Both the position numbers and the translations under genes were made by a program. Below are positions 27,407 to 35,766 of a DNA stretch of 64,000 nt, one piece after another. The notes beneath the pieces were generated by a model. The model had not been told where the DNA came from. It worked only from the letters and a program-made list of their open reading frames with translations, and did not search any database. The stretch is from Candidatus Rifleibacteriota bacterium (GTDB lineage: Bacteria; Muiribacteriota; Ozemobacteria; Ozemobacterales; Ozemobacteraceae), in the NCBI GenBank assembly GCA_024710355.1, contig JANJUX010000054.1, positions 1-64,000 of the forward strand. The letters are read 5' to 3'. Numbering within the stretch: position 1 is the first letter of the stretch; the number at the start of each line of letters is the position of its first letter.

Positions 27407-30400
27407 ATGGCAAGGGCGTCTTTTTTAACTCCAGTATATTTCTTTTCATCGATCAGAGCTGGTTCCGGCAAGGCTTCGCTGGTTGCCGGGCTTTCGGTTT
27501 TTCTCAACAATCTGAAACAAAAAATTGCCCTGATTGATCTCGATGGCGAAATGCCACTGAAGCTGCGCAGCACCTTCCCGCAGTCGATCATTCTCCAGGA
27601 GTACCCCGAGATCTCGCAGGCAGTTAAAGCCGAAGAAAACCGTTTTCAAAAAAACTTTTACTTTACCGAAACCACGCAGATCTCCTATTTTCCGGCACAC
27701 AGACTGGCTGACCCGTCGCTGCTGTTCTCTGACACATCGATGCGGGATTTTTTCATTCAACTAAAAGCCAGCTTCGACTGCGTCTTCATCAATTTTCCCG
27801 CCGGTTTCGCTCATTGCCAGAAGGTTTCTGATCTGCTGGCCCGTCAACACCTGTGGCGCGGCAGTCGACCAGCTTCTCTGATCGTTTCTCAGTCTGACGA
27901 AAAATCGCTTATCTGCCTAGACAAGCTTCTGCAGCAGAACCCGGCGTTGTCATATCAGCTCCAGGAAAACACCTGGCTTGTGTTTAACCGCGTGCCAGCT
28001 TCGCCCGAAGATCAGAAACTCGCCGAAAGTATTCTCAACGGTTCAGAACTGCGAAAAATCTTTGATAACCAGCAGACCTATATCATACCGGTCAACGAAG
28101 AATTCCCAAAACAGCGGCTTGAGGCCTGGCCCACCGTACTGAAGACCGATTCACTGATGCATCAGACGGTTTCGGCATTGAACCGGCTTCTCAATGCCGG
28201 CGCCGACAGCCCTCTCAGGTTTCGCGGCCAGCAGACCGGCGATTTTCAAGCCTGTCTCGATGGTGAACTTCTCGAAAAACTTTCGCCTTATCTTGAAAAG
28301 GTGCATCAGGCGACAGCGGCCCGCCTTTTTATTCACCCCTCTGAACTTCAGGTTTTTCTTGAAGAGGGCTCAGGCAATTACCGTATCAGAATAAGAATCT
28401 CAGGCGTTAACCAGCCTCTGGTCGGCATCAATCCCAAACTCCGCCAGGAGCCCGAATGCAAAGTCATTCAGCGGGCTTCACCGCCGGCATTTGCCCCAAA
28501 AGCCTTCAACCAGCACCACACGGCGGTAAACCAGATCGAAAAAAACGCGGTCACAGGCATGGCAATGCGACCGGTTTACAAGTTCGAGGACTGCTTTGTC
28601 ACCGCGCCAGAATCGCGACTTCAGCCCGAGATGCCACTTTTGCCCGAAAAAGACCGGCAGCCTTCGCCGATTCTTTTCAAACTTGAACCCGACCTGCCAG
28701 AAGTCCCTTCGTTGTCACACGTTCTGGGCTATGCCACCCGAAAATACAGACAATATAATTTTACGGCCTGCGAAAAGTTCTGCGAAATCGGCGGCGTCAC
28801 GCATTTTTTCATTCCGCCCGAATTTCAGCTGGCTTATACTCTGCCGGCCATTTTTCAGGAAAATCTTTACTGCGCTCAGACCATCTCAGACCGCAGCAAA
28901 CTGACACACTGGCTTGAATTTGAACCCGCCTACGAATGGATTATGCCGCGTGAACAAGCGGCAACTGCAATGCCCGATGAGTTTGCCCGCAATCGGCCAT
29001 TCTTGCCCGAAAACGATTTTCGGGTCCGACCGCCGCTTGACCCGCCCCCCGAATATGGCATTGTGAATCTGACCAGCAGCTTTTTTCCATACGACAGCAA
29101 TCTTTTCCCGGTGCCATATCACTTCACGCTGCCGGCCGAAACAGTGGCTCTGAATACCCCGCCTGTTCCGCCCGCGCTGCCGCTTGCATTTGCTGAAACC
29201 GTAGAAACAGAAGAAGAAGATGCAGTCGAAACTGGAACACGCCTGACAAGCTTTTTAACCAGAGATTGCGCGAGCTTTATGATTGTCTCACAAACGGTCA
29301 GAGCTGAATTTGTCGAAACCAGAACCAGCACGGTCGACGTAAAAATGCCGGCCAGCTACCTGTTTGAGCTCGATCCCTTCACGCTGCCGCAGCCTGCCGC
29401 GCCCGAATTCATGTCGACTTTTCAGAGCATTACGGCCAGTTGCCCGCAGAGTCTGCCGGCAGATATCTCTGCGACAGAGGCCTGCGAAAAATATCTGCCG
29501 CCGCAGGATGCGAAACTGCCGGCCAGCTTTGCCATCGAAGACCTGATGATGGAATACGTTTATTCAACACTTGATCACCTGCCCCTGAAAAAGGATTTCC
29601 TGATTTCAGCCAGACGGTCGAAAAAACTTTTAAAGCCATCATTGCCGGTTTTCTTCCGCCAGAATTTTCCCGAGAGCCGATTCGAAAGCCTTATTGACCC
29701 GCTGGCAGCCCAGCGGCAGCATCTGAACCACTGTTTTCTCTCTGCCGGCAGCGGCTTCAAAAGCCTCAATTACACTCAAATTGCCGCCCCCGAGTCACAC
29801 GTTTTCGACCTGCTGCACGTCAGATTCAAACCAGGCCGAGATTTATCAAATCGTGACTCGGCCGATGCAGCGATTTATCGCTCCGACAGGGTCGTCGACT
29901 ATTCTCTTAAAAACAGACAGCTGCCACCCTGCCGGTCTCGCATGCTCGAAATCTTTTCACCGGCCTCAAGTCAGCTGCGGTCGTCGCAAAAAACCGCAAC
30001 CGGCAGGCTGATTGCCAGGTTCACTCCTCTGCCCAGCCAACCTGCCGTGACTCTTACAAGAAGCTTCAGCTCATCGGTCATCAGCCGCTCATGCCATCTC
30101 GACCGCCTGCCTGTCGACCTCTTCTCTGGTTATCGCCCGGGTCTGACGCTTAAACGCGGCCGACACACTGCCGCCGCCCAGATAACCAGAAAAGCCTGGC
30201 TCAATGAATTCAATTTCGCTGAACCGCTGCTATCGACCCTGTCAATGCGCCAGGAGCTGCGCAGATTTCACCATTTCCCCGGCCCGGGCATCGATCTTCG
30301 TATCGACTTCCAGCCGGCAGTACCGCGGAGGTTGTTCCCCTTGTCATCAATACCTGCCCTGCCCTTAACCTGGGAAATCTGCCATGCCATGCCCCTGATC

Positions 30401-30985
30401 CCACGCGCACTGCCGCTTCGTTACCGCCGTATCGAAAACCCTAAAATCGGCGACCTGTCGGCAAAAAGACTGGCATTGAGAATAGAAAGCGACCTGAAGA
30501 ACATTATCTGGCAGGCCGGCAAAATCAGAGCCGAAGCGTTTGAAAAAGCTGCTGCACAAATCAGACAGGAACATCGCCGCCCCGAAACCAGCCGACGCTA
30601 CCCGTTTGCAGTTTCAGCCCAGAAGTATTTCCGCCAGATGAAGCAAAAGCAGATCAACTTTTTTGTCAGACCACCACAGCCGGTTGAAATGCTCTTTGAA
30701 CACCTTCACCATATGCTCAGGGCAATGAGAACCGCCGGGCAGGAATTCAGCGAAGCCGCCACGAACTCCCGAAGTCCTTATGCCTGCGAAAGCTTTGCCA
30801 GCCATGAACGAACTGAGCAGACAAAGGCCGGTTTCGGCGAACGCAGCATGAGCATCTATAGAATGCCCCAGAGCCAGCAAAGAGAAAAGTATCTGATCAA
30901 CAAACTGCGGTTGCGCGACCTGATGAACCTGGCCCGCCAGACAAATCAGAAACTGCAGGAAATCAATCAGAAAATTTCGGCATGA
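27407..30985 (+). CDS. Giant protein: degenerate MinD/ParA-like domain plus ~900-residue disordered region
   Basis: 1192 residues from the ATG at 27407 (the track's TTG at 27371 is less likely). Residues about 8-275 resemble a MinD/ParA ATPase: RAGSGKAS (17-24) stands in place of KGGVGKTT, ALIDLDG follows as Walker A', and VFINFPAG has Asn129 where MinD has the catalytic Asp. VSQSDEKSL and TWLVFNRV match later MinD strands. It is therefore probably a pseudo-ATPase. Residues about 285-1192 show no domain: Pro-, Phe-, Leu- and Arg-rich sequence with many short LP and FP motifs, acidic around 440-640 and basic afterwards. The end is a short helix (LRDLMNLARQTNQKLQEINQ). The next gene overlaps by 4 bases (ATGA). 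It lies 48 bases after the MBL gene. I know no described family with this layout. Confidence 0.8.
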   Translation: MARASFLTPVYFFSSIRAGSGKASLVAGLSVFLNNLKQKIALIDLDGEMPLKLRSTFPQSIILQEYPEISQAVKAEENRFQKNFYFTETTQISYFPAHRLADPSLLFSDTSMRDFFIQLKASFDCVFINFPAGFAHCQKVSDLLARQHLWRGSRPASLIVSQSDEKSLICLDKLLQQNPALSYQLQENTWLVFNRVPASPEDQKLAESILNGSELRKIFDNQQTYIIPVNEEFPKQRLEAWPTVLKTDSLMHQTVSALNRLLNAGADSPLRFRGQQTGDFQACLDGELLEKLSPYLEKVHQATAARLFIHPSELQVFLEEGSGNYRIRIRISGVNQPLVGINPKLRQEPECKVIQRASPPAFAPKAFNQHHTAVNQIEKNAVTGMAMRPVYKFEDCFVTAPESRLQPEMPLLPEKDRQPSPILFKLEPDLPEVPSLSHVLGYATRKYRQYNFTACEKFCEIGGVTHFFIPPEFQLAYTLPAIFQENLYCAQTISDRSKLTHWLEFEPAYEWIMPREQAATAMPDEFARNRPFLPENDFRVRPPLDPPPEYGIVNLTSSFFPYDSNLFPVPYHFTLPAETVALNTPPVPPALPLAFAETVETEEEDAVETGTRLTSFLTRDCASFMIVSQTVRAEFVETRTSTVDVKMPASYLFELDPFTLPQPAAPEFMSTFQSITASCPQSLPADISATEACEKYLPPQDAKLPASFAIEDLMMEYVYSTLDHLPLKKDFLISARRSKKLLKPSLPVFFRQNFPESRFESLIDPLAAQRQHLNHCFLSAGSGFKSLNYTQIAAPESHVFDLLHVRFKPGRDLSNRDSADAAIYRSDRVVDYSLKNRQLPPCRSRMLEIFSPASSQLRSSQKTATGRLIARFTPLPSQPAVTLTRSFSSSVISRSCHLDRLPVDLFSGYRPGLTLKRGRHTAAAQITRKAWLNEFNFAEPLLSTLSMRQELRRFHHFPGPGIDLRIDFQPAVPRRLFPLSSIPALPLTWEICHAMPLIPRALPLRYRRIENPKIGDLSAKRLALRIESDLKNIIWQAGKIRAEAFEKAAAQIRQEHRRPETSRRYPFAVSAQKYFRQMKQKQINFFVRPPQPVEMLFEHLHHMLRAMRTAGQEFSEAATNSRSPYACESFASHERTEQTKAGFGERSMSIYRMPQSQQREKYLINKLRLRDLMNLARQTNQKLQEINQKISA

Positions 30986-33900
30986 GTCTGAAATTCCCGC
31001 AAAAGAAGGGCCTGCCCGTTCTGGATTCCCCATCCAGATTCGCCGGGCCGAAGGTTTTTCTTACCCGCCGACCGTTAAGTGTCGTGGGTAAGCCGATTCT
31101 TGCCGAAAAACATCTGCCGGTGCAGCCTTCCAGCTCTCTTTTGTCGAGAAAATGTTACTGCTGCGACAGCGAAGGACTCTTTCGCTTTCGAAGAAAAACA
31201 GCCGGAAACAGAAAATTCAGGCCTGCTGGCGTAACCGCCCCCGAACCACTGCTCTCCTTTGAAGCCAGGTCGGCATGGGCCGATGAATTCCCGCGACAGT
31301 CACTGCCACAGCGTTCCAGACTGCAATGCTCCGATAATGAAACAGTGACGATCAGAAACAGGGCTGCACTTTTTGTCGAGCCAGCTGGCTCCGGCAGTCG
31401 AAACCCCGCCATGCACATTGCCGGCGGCCGGCTGAAAACCAGTCAATTTCATGCCGACAAACCCGGCACCAACTTTAAATTTATTTCTGATGAAACTACC
31501 CGCCTGAGGCAAGTCGCAAAAATCCGAAGAGAACAGATAAATTCAAGCCTCGACAGCTTTTTTGCGATCTTGAGTTCGAAAAAGCGCAGTCGAAGATTTG
31601 CCTGCACAGCTCCGGTGCTGAAAACCTTTGCCGATTATCTGACCACGCCCCCGGTATTCTTTGACGGCATTGATAAACGTCGGCCGCTGCCGCTTAAAGT
31701 ATCGATTCCCGCAGCAGAAAATACTGATTTTTCAATGCAGACACAGCTGAGCAGAAGCAGCAACCAGCCGGTGTTTGCCGCAACCCTTGAGTTTTCACCT
31801 GAAAAGCGGATTCTTGAGCATGAAAGACATGAAAACTTCGTTCTTGAAAGCAAAGCCGTCTTCACCCCCGACTTTTTAAGAAAAAAAATCAGCCTGACGC
31901 ACAACCAGGGCTTTGCCAGATCATGCCCGGAAAAACAAAAAAAATTCAGCAGCCCGCAGAATCGCCCATCGCCGGCCATTCTCATGCAAGTCTCCGACAA
32001 ACCCGTCGACCGCATCGAGAAAGTTGCCTGCCCTGCTTTTTCAGTCTTCAGCCCTGTAGCCGGTCTATATAAAGGGCGGGCCCTGCCGGTTGTCGCCGGT
32101 CTGTTTGCGGCACCCCGCCGTGAGCCAAAATTCCGACTAAGACTGAGACTGCAGCGCCAGAATTTTCCGACGGTCAGCATGTCTTTTTCGCCAATTCTGC
32201 CAGCGACAGCCCTCGATCTCATTCGCATCACAAATCGCCGGATTTCTGCGGATTTTGCACGTATGCAGATCACGGCCCGGTATCGGCCGTTCTCTGTTCA
32301 GTCAGCGTTTGCCAGAGTCTGCGCCCCGGCAGATTACCGCCTCAAAAAGGCAAACTTCATGGTCAGGGCAACGAAACATGCCCGCTACACCATTACACGA
32401 CTGCGCAATATTATAACCCCGCGCCAGCCGAAGAGCCTGGCCACGACAAGCCTGATTTTTCCGACCTTTGCCAAAAAAGAATCCAGGCGAATCGCCAGCC
32501 CGGGAAAAAGCTACCCGGAATTAAGATTCGATAAAACTGGCACCAGATTCACTCCTGGAAATTTCTCTCTGAATCTTCTTGGTCAGAAGCCTGTCATCAC
32601 GGCAATCTTTACGGGCACAATGCCGCGGCAGATAAGGCCGGCAACCCCACAGGCATTTCCAGATATGCGTATCGAACAGTCACCCAAACGCCGAAAACCG
32701 CTGAGGCAGTTGCGCTTTAAACTGCACAGCATAAGCGAAGGCTTTGTATCTTCAAAACTCAAACCTCTGAAGAAAATTGAAAAAGAAACCAGTCTTTTTC
32801 CGACCTGCACTTTTACCAGAAAACCTTTGTCTGCAATCGACAATGACCGCTTTGTGGCCCTCAAAACCTTTCGGCAGCCACGCCTAAAACCGAGGCTGCG
32901 TCTGCGAAGATTTGCCCTGCAGCAGATTCTTCCTGGGCAAATCCAAGCCCAGCTGCAGCTCGAGATGAAAATTTGCTCTGATTTGAGCAATCTTAAAATG
33001 CCCATCAGACATTTTATTATCCCGGCTCTCGGAGCAAAAAGTCTGCGGCGTTTCAATTGCCGCATCAGCCTGCTCCCCCACCCTTTCGGATTTCCGACTT
33101 TTTCATTCTCGGAACCGCGCTTTTACAGCCTGATTACCAGACCGTTATTTAATCAGCGCCAGCCCCAGAGAAGCAATCTGCACGACAGCGGAGGTTTCAT
33201 TCTCAAAAAGGACCAGCCGTTCCTGCCGCCACTGAGCATGAAGAACCCGCGACGGCTGCTCTACAACCACCTGAACCCGGCCCTGGCCAGCAAGGAATTT
33301 TATCTGGTCGGCAATCTGGCGCTTAAAGGGGTAATCTGCCCGGCGCCGCGCATTGCCGATTTTCTGCACACCTGGCTTGGAACATCGGGCAGCTGCATTA
33401 CGCCACGCAGTGAAGAAAAATTTCACCGGCAGCTTCGCCTTAAACAGCCGCAGATAAAACATCTTTCAGAAACCGGCGAAAAGCAGTCTTATCGCGCAAA
33501 AAGCTGTGACACCAGCGCTCCGCGAATGACGCGCATCAACCGCCTGCTGCTGCGCGCCCGTCGTTTCTCGGCAACCGCTGCCAAAGCCCCGATAGCAGCC
33601 GAAACGCTGCCGACCGCGAAACATTTCAAACCTCGCTTCGCCGTTTTAGCTCTGAACAGGCCGACCGGGCACGAACCACAGAACCGGTTCAGCCTCTTCA
33701 GCTGTGATATTTCCCGACTGCAGCAGAAGCCGGTTTTTAATGACGACGTCGCAGAAGGCTTCAAATCACAGTTTCATGCCAGATTCCGCTCTTTCCGTTT
33801 TCCGTGGCGCCCCGAAATCAGAATGAGCCCCAAAACAATCGAGCAGCCAGGGCAACCAGATACCGGAGTTTCGGTTACAGCAATAGCTCTGCCGGATGAA

Positions 33901-34857
33901 TTGCGCTCTACTGCCTTTATTTATACAGATGCCGGCGTGAATATTCTGCATCTGCCTGCCAGCTTCCTGCAGGGCAGGGTTGCAACGCCCCGTCAGCTTT
34001 CTTATATTCAACAGTCTCTGGCGGTTGAACGACGCTTTACACTGCCCGAAACAACCGGGTCAACCATGAGAATGCAGAATTCAGAAAAATATCTTCAGCA
34101 GTTTATCAACCCGGAAACCTTTTTTATAATGCGCGAGAAGAATCTCACACGTCTGAAAAAGAATCTGAGAAACTACAATTTCAGAACCGCGGCAAAAACC
34201 ATTCAGCTGAGACCGGCGAGCGAAAAATATTCAGAATTTGGCCTGAAAAATCGTGCAGCCGGAAGAATGCCGCTTGAGCCACTGCACTGGATCATAATGA
34301 TGCGCAGTTTTTTACAGCCCGAATCACCGGCAATGCATTACTGCGTCACTTTCCCCGGTGCTGTCAGAAAATACTGCAGTAAAATGGAGACAACCGGCAG
34401 CCTTCAAGAGCCTGCCTTTGCCGAACATCGTCGTGAACAACAGCCTGAGCTTCATTCAGAGCTGAGAATAAGTTCATGGTCAATGCTGACCAGTGAAGCT
34501 AAGTTTTCAGACCTCGCCTTCCCGGTCCCGGAAAAGTCTGAAACGAAGATTTTTTCTGCAGGTCACACCTGTATGCCGGCGGCGAAATACGAAAGAACCG
34601 TAGACAGGCCACCGGTTAAGGCTTTTACAGCAGTTAATCAGCACTCTCCAGTCTGGCAACCGGTGCACAATTTTACTCACAGCCTCATAAAATCTGAAAG
34701 TGAAAACAGATTTATCGAAACCGCCATGCGCAAGGCCGAAGCACCGCCACGTCACGCCCAGACCAGCATCAAACACCGACGCGAAGCCTTCAAGCCGCTG
34801 TTTGTTCCTGAATGGATCGATCAGATCTGGCAACGTCCCGGGCTGCAGAAAAGATAA
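30982..34857 (+). CDS. Giant, strongly basic, domainless orphan protein
   Basis: 1291 residues with no recognisable domain, signal peptide or membrane helix. It is rich in Arg, Lys, Pro, Phe and Ser, with recurring short patterns of aromatic-proline next to arginine clusters (RLRLRLQRQNFP, KPRLRLRRFALQQILP, FRSFRFPWRP). It is poor in acidic residues, so the pI should be very high. The frame is open for 3.9 kb on the same strand as its neighbours and starts by a 4-base overlap with the preceding giant, so it is surely translated with it. Its composition matches the C-terminal region of that giant and of the coiled-coil protein at 35.8 kb. Possible roles are a scaffold, a condensate-forming protein or nucleic-acid binding; none is shown. 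Confidence 0.8.
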   Translation: MSLKFPQKKGLPVLDSPSRFAGPKVFLTRRPLSVVGKPILAEKHLPVQPSSSLLSRKCYCCDSEGLFRFRRKTAGNRKFRPAGVTAPEPLLSFEARSAWADEFPRQSLPQRSRLQCSDNETVTIRNRAALFVEPAGSGSRNPAMHIAGGRLKTSQFHADKPGTNFKFISDETTRLRQVAKIRREQINSSLDSFFAILSSKKRSRRFACTAPVLKTFADYLTTPPVFFDGIDKRRPLPLKVSIPAAENTDFSMQTQLSRSSNQPVFAATLEFSPEKRILEHERHENFVLESKAVFTPDFLRKKISLTHNQGFARSCPEKQKKFSSPQNRPSPAILMQVSDKPVDRIEKVACPAFSVFSPVAGLYKGRALPVVAGLFAAPRREPKFRLRLRLQRQNFPTVSMSFSPILPATALDLIRITNRRISADFARMQITARYRPFSVQSAFARVCAPADYRLKKANFMVRATKHARYTITRLRNIITPRQPKSLATTSLIFPTFAKKESRRIASPGKSYPELRFDKTGTRFTPGNFSLNLLGQKPVITAIFTGTMPRQIRPATPQAFPDMRIEQSPKRRKPLRQLRFKLHSISEGFVSSKLKPLKKIEKETSLFPTCTFTRKPLSAIDNDRFVALKTFRQPRLKPRLRLRRFALQQILPGQIQAQLQLEMKICSDLSNLKMPIRHFIIPALGAKSLRRFNCRISLLPHPFGFPTFSFSEPRFYSLITRPLFNQRQPQRSNLHDSGGFILKKDQPFLPPLSMKNPRRLLYNHLNPALASKEFYLVGNLALKGVICPAPRIADFLHTWLGTSGSCITPRSEEKFHRQLRLKQPQIKHLSETGEKQSYRAKSCDTSAPRMTRINRLLLRARRFSATAAKAPIAAETLPTAKHFKPRFAVLALNRPTGHEPQNRFSLFSCDISRLQQKPVFNDDVAEGFKSQFHARFRSFRFPWRPEIRMSPKTIEQPGQPDTGVSVTAIALPDELRSTAFIYTDAGVNILHLPASFLQGRVATPRQLSYIQQSLAVERRFTLPETTGSTMRMQNSEKYLQQFINPETFFIMREKNLTRLKKNLRNYNFRTAAKTIQLRPASEKYSEFGLKNRAAGRMPLEPLHWIIMMRSFLQPESPAMHYCVTFPGAVRKYCSKMETTGSLQEPAFAEHRREQQPELHSELRISSWSMLTSEAKFSDLAFPVPEKSETKIFSAGHTCMPAAKYERTVDRPPVKAFTAVNQHSPVWQPVHNFTHSLIKSESENRFIETAMRKAEAPPRHAQTSIKHRREAFKPLFVPEWIDQIWQRPGLQKR

Positions 34858-34910
34858 TCCCCTGCCGATACCGGTTGTGAAAAAAATGCCTGCAGTTCGG
34901 TGCACTATCG

Positions 34911-34939
34911 TTGACTTGCGGATTTAAAGTAATTAGAAT
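34911..34939 (+). promoter_or_regulatory. Sigma-70-type promoter of the PP2C gene
   Basis: TTGACT, a 17-base spacer, then TAGAAT, 28 bases before the ATG at 34968. One of the clearest promoters in the window. Confidence 0.7.
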
Positions 34940-34967
34940 GCGTTGAGACCCAAGCGGGAGAAAAAAA

Positions 34968-35762
34968 ATGAGTTTTTATACACTGAGTGACAAAGGCAAG
35001 GTTCGGCCGAACAACGAAGATTACGCCGAAAGTCTGGCATTGAGCTGGTGCGGCCCTCTCGGCAACCAGATCGAGCTGACGGCGCTTATTCTTGCAGACG
35101 GCATGGGCGGGGCAGCTGCCGGGGAATTTGCCTCTATGCTGGCTGTCAAAACGGTCAAAGAAAACATTGTCAAAAATCTTTTTGAGAAACAGCCCGAAGA
35201 TCTTCTCAATGCCGACAAGACCCTGCTCCTTGAAGCATGGTTTCAGGCCGCCAATCTCACAATTTTCAAAGAAGCATCGCAGAACCCTGAGATGGAAGGC
35301 ATGGGCACGACCATTGTCAGCGGCATCATCTACCGCAACGGTCTGGCTCTCGCGCATGTAGGTGACAGCAGAGCCTATCGCTTTCATCAGAATGTTCTGC
35401 ACCCGATCACCAGAGATCACTCTCTCGTTCAGGAACTCGTCGACCAGGGAAGAATAACCCCGGATGAAGCTTTTATTCACCCGCAGCGCAATGTAATCAC
35501 GCGTGCCCTTGGCATTGGTGATGCCGTAAAAGTCGACCGCAAAAATCTGCCGCTCGAATACGGCGATCTGATAATGTTCTGCTCAGATGGCCTTTGTGGC
35601 TACGTTGAGCCGGTCGATCTCGAAGAGATTGTCAGAAGCGAATACAATCCCGAAGGAACTGACCTGAAAAAGCTTGCCGACCTTCTTGTCAGAGGAGCAT
35701 GCCTGAATGGTGGCGGCGACAACATCAGTGTCTGCCTCTACCAGCATCTGCAGAAGTTCTGA
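34968..35762 (+). CDS. PP2C-family Ser/Thr protein phosphatase
   Basis: 264 residues, a complete PP2C (Stp/PrpC type) cytoplasmic phosphatase that removes phosphate from Ser/Thr with two metal ions. Metal-site motifs are RPNNEDY, LADGMGG, HVGDSRAY, CSDGLCGY and GGDNIS. GGGAG precedes the ATG and a strong promoter lies just upstream. The coiled-coil gene begins 4 bases after its stop. Such phosphatases usually pair with a Hanks-type kinase or act as anti-anti-sigma switches; neither partner is in the window. Its place between the giants and the coiled-coil protein suggests that one of them is the substrate (inference). Confidence 0.92.
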   Translation: MSFYTLSDKGKVRPNNEDYAESLALSWCGPLGNQIELTALILADGMGGAAAGEFASMLAVKTVKENIVKNLFEKQPEDLLNADKTLLLEAWFQAANLTIFKEASQNPEMEGMGTTIVSGIIYRNGLALAHVGDSRAYRFHQNVLHPITRDHSLVQELVDQGRITPDEAFIHPQRNVITRALGIGDAVKVDRKNLPLEYGDLIMFCSDGLCGYVEPVDLEEIVRSEYNPEGTDLKKLADLLVRGACLNGGGDNISVCLYQHLQKF

Positions 35763-35766
35763 CCTG

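Noticed and set aside
27407-34857. Giants as random open frames or frameshifted pseudogenes
   Set aside because: Two frames of 3.6 and 3.9 kb without stops on the operon strand, joined by ATGA, are not expected by chance, although no domain proves function.
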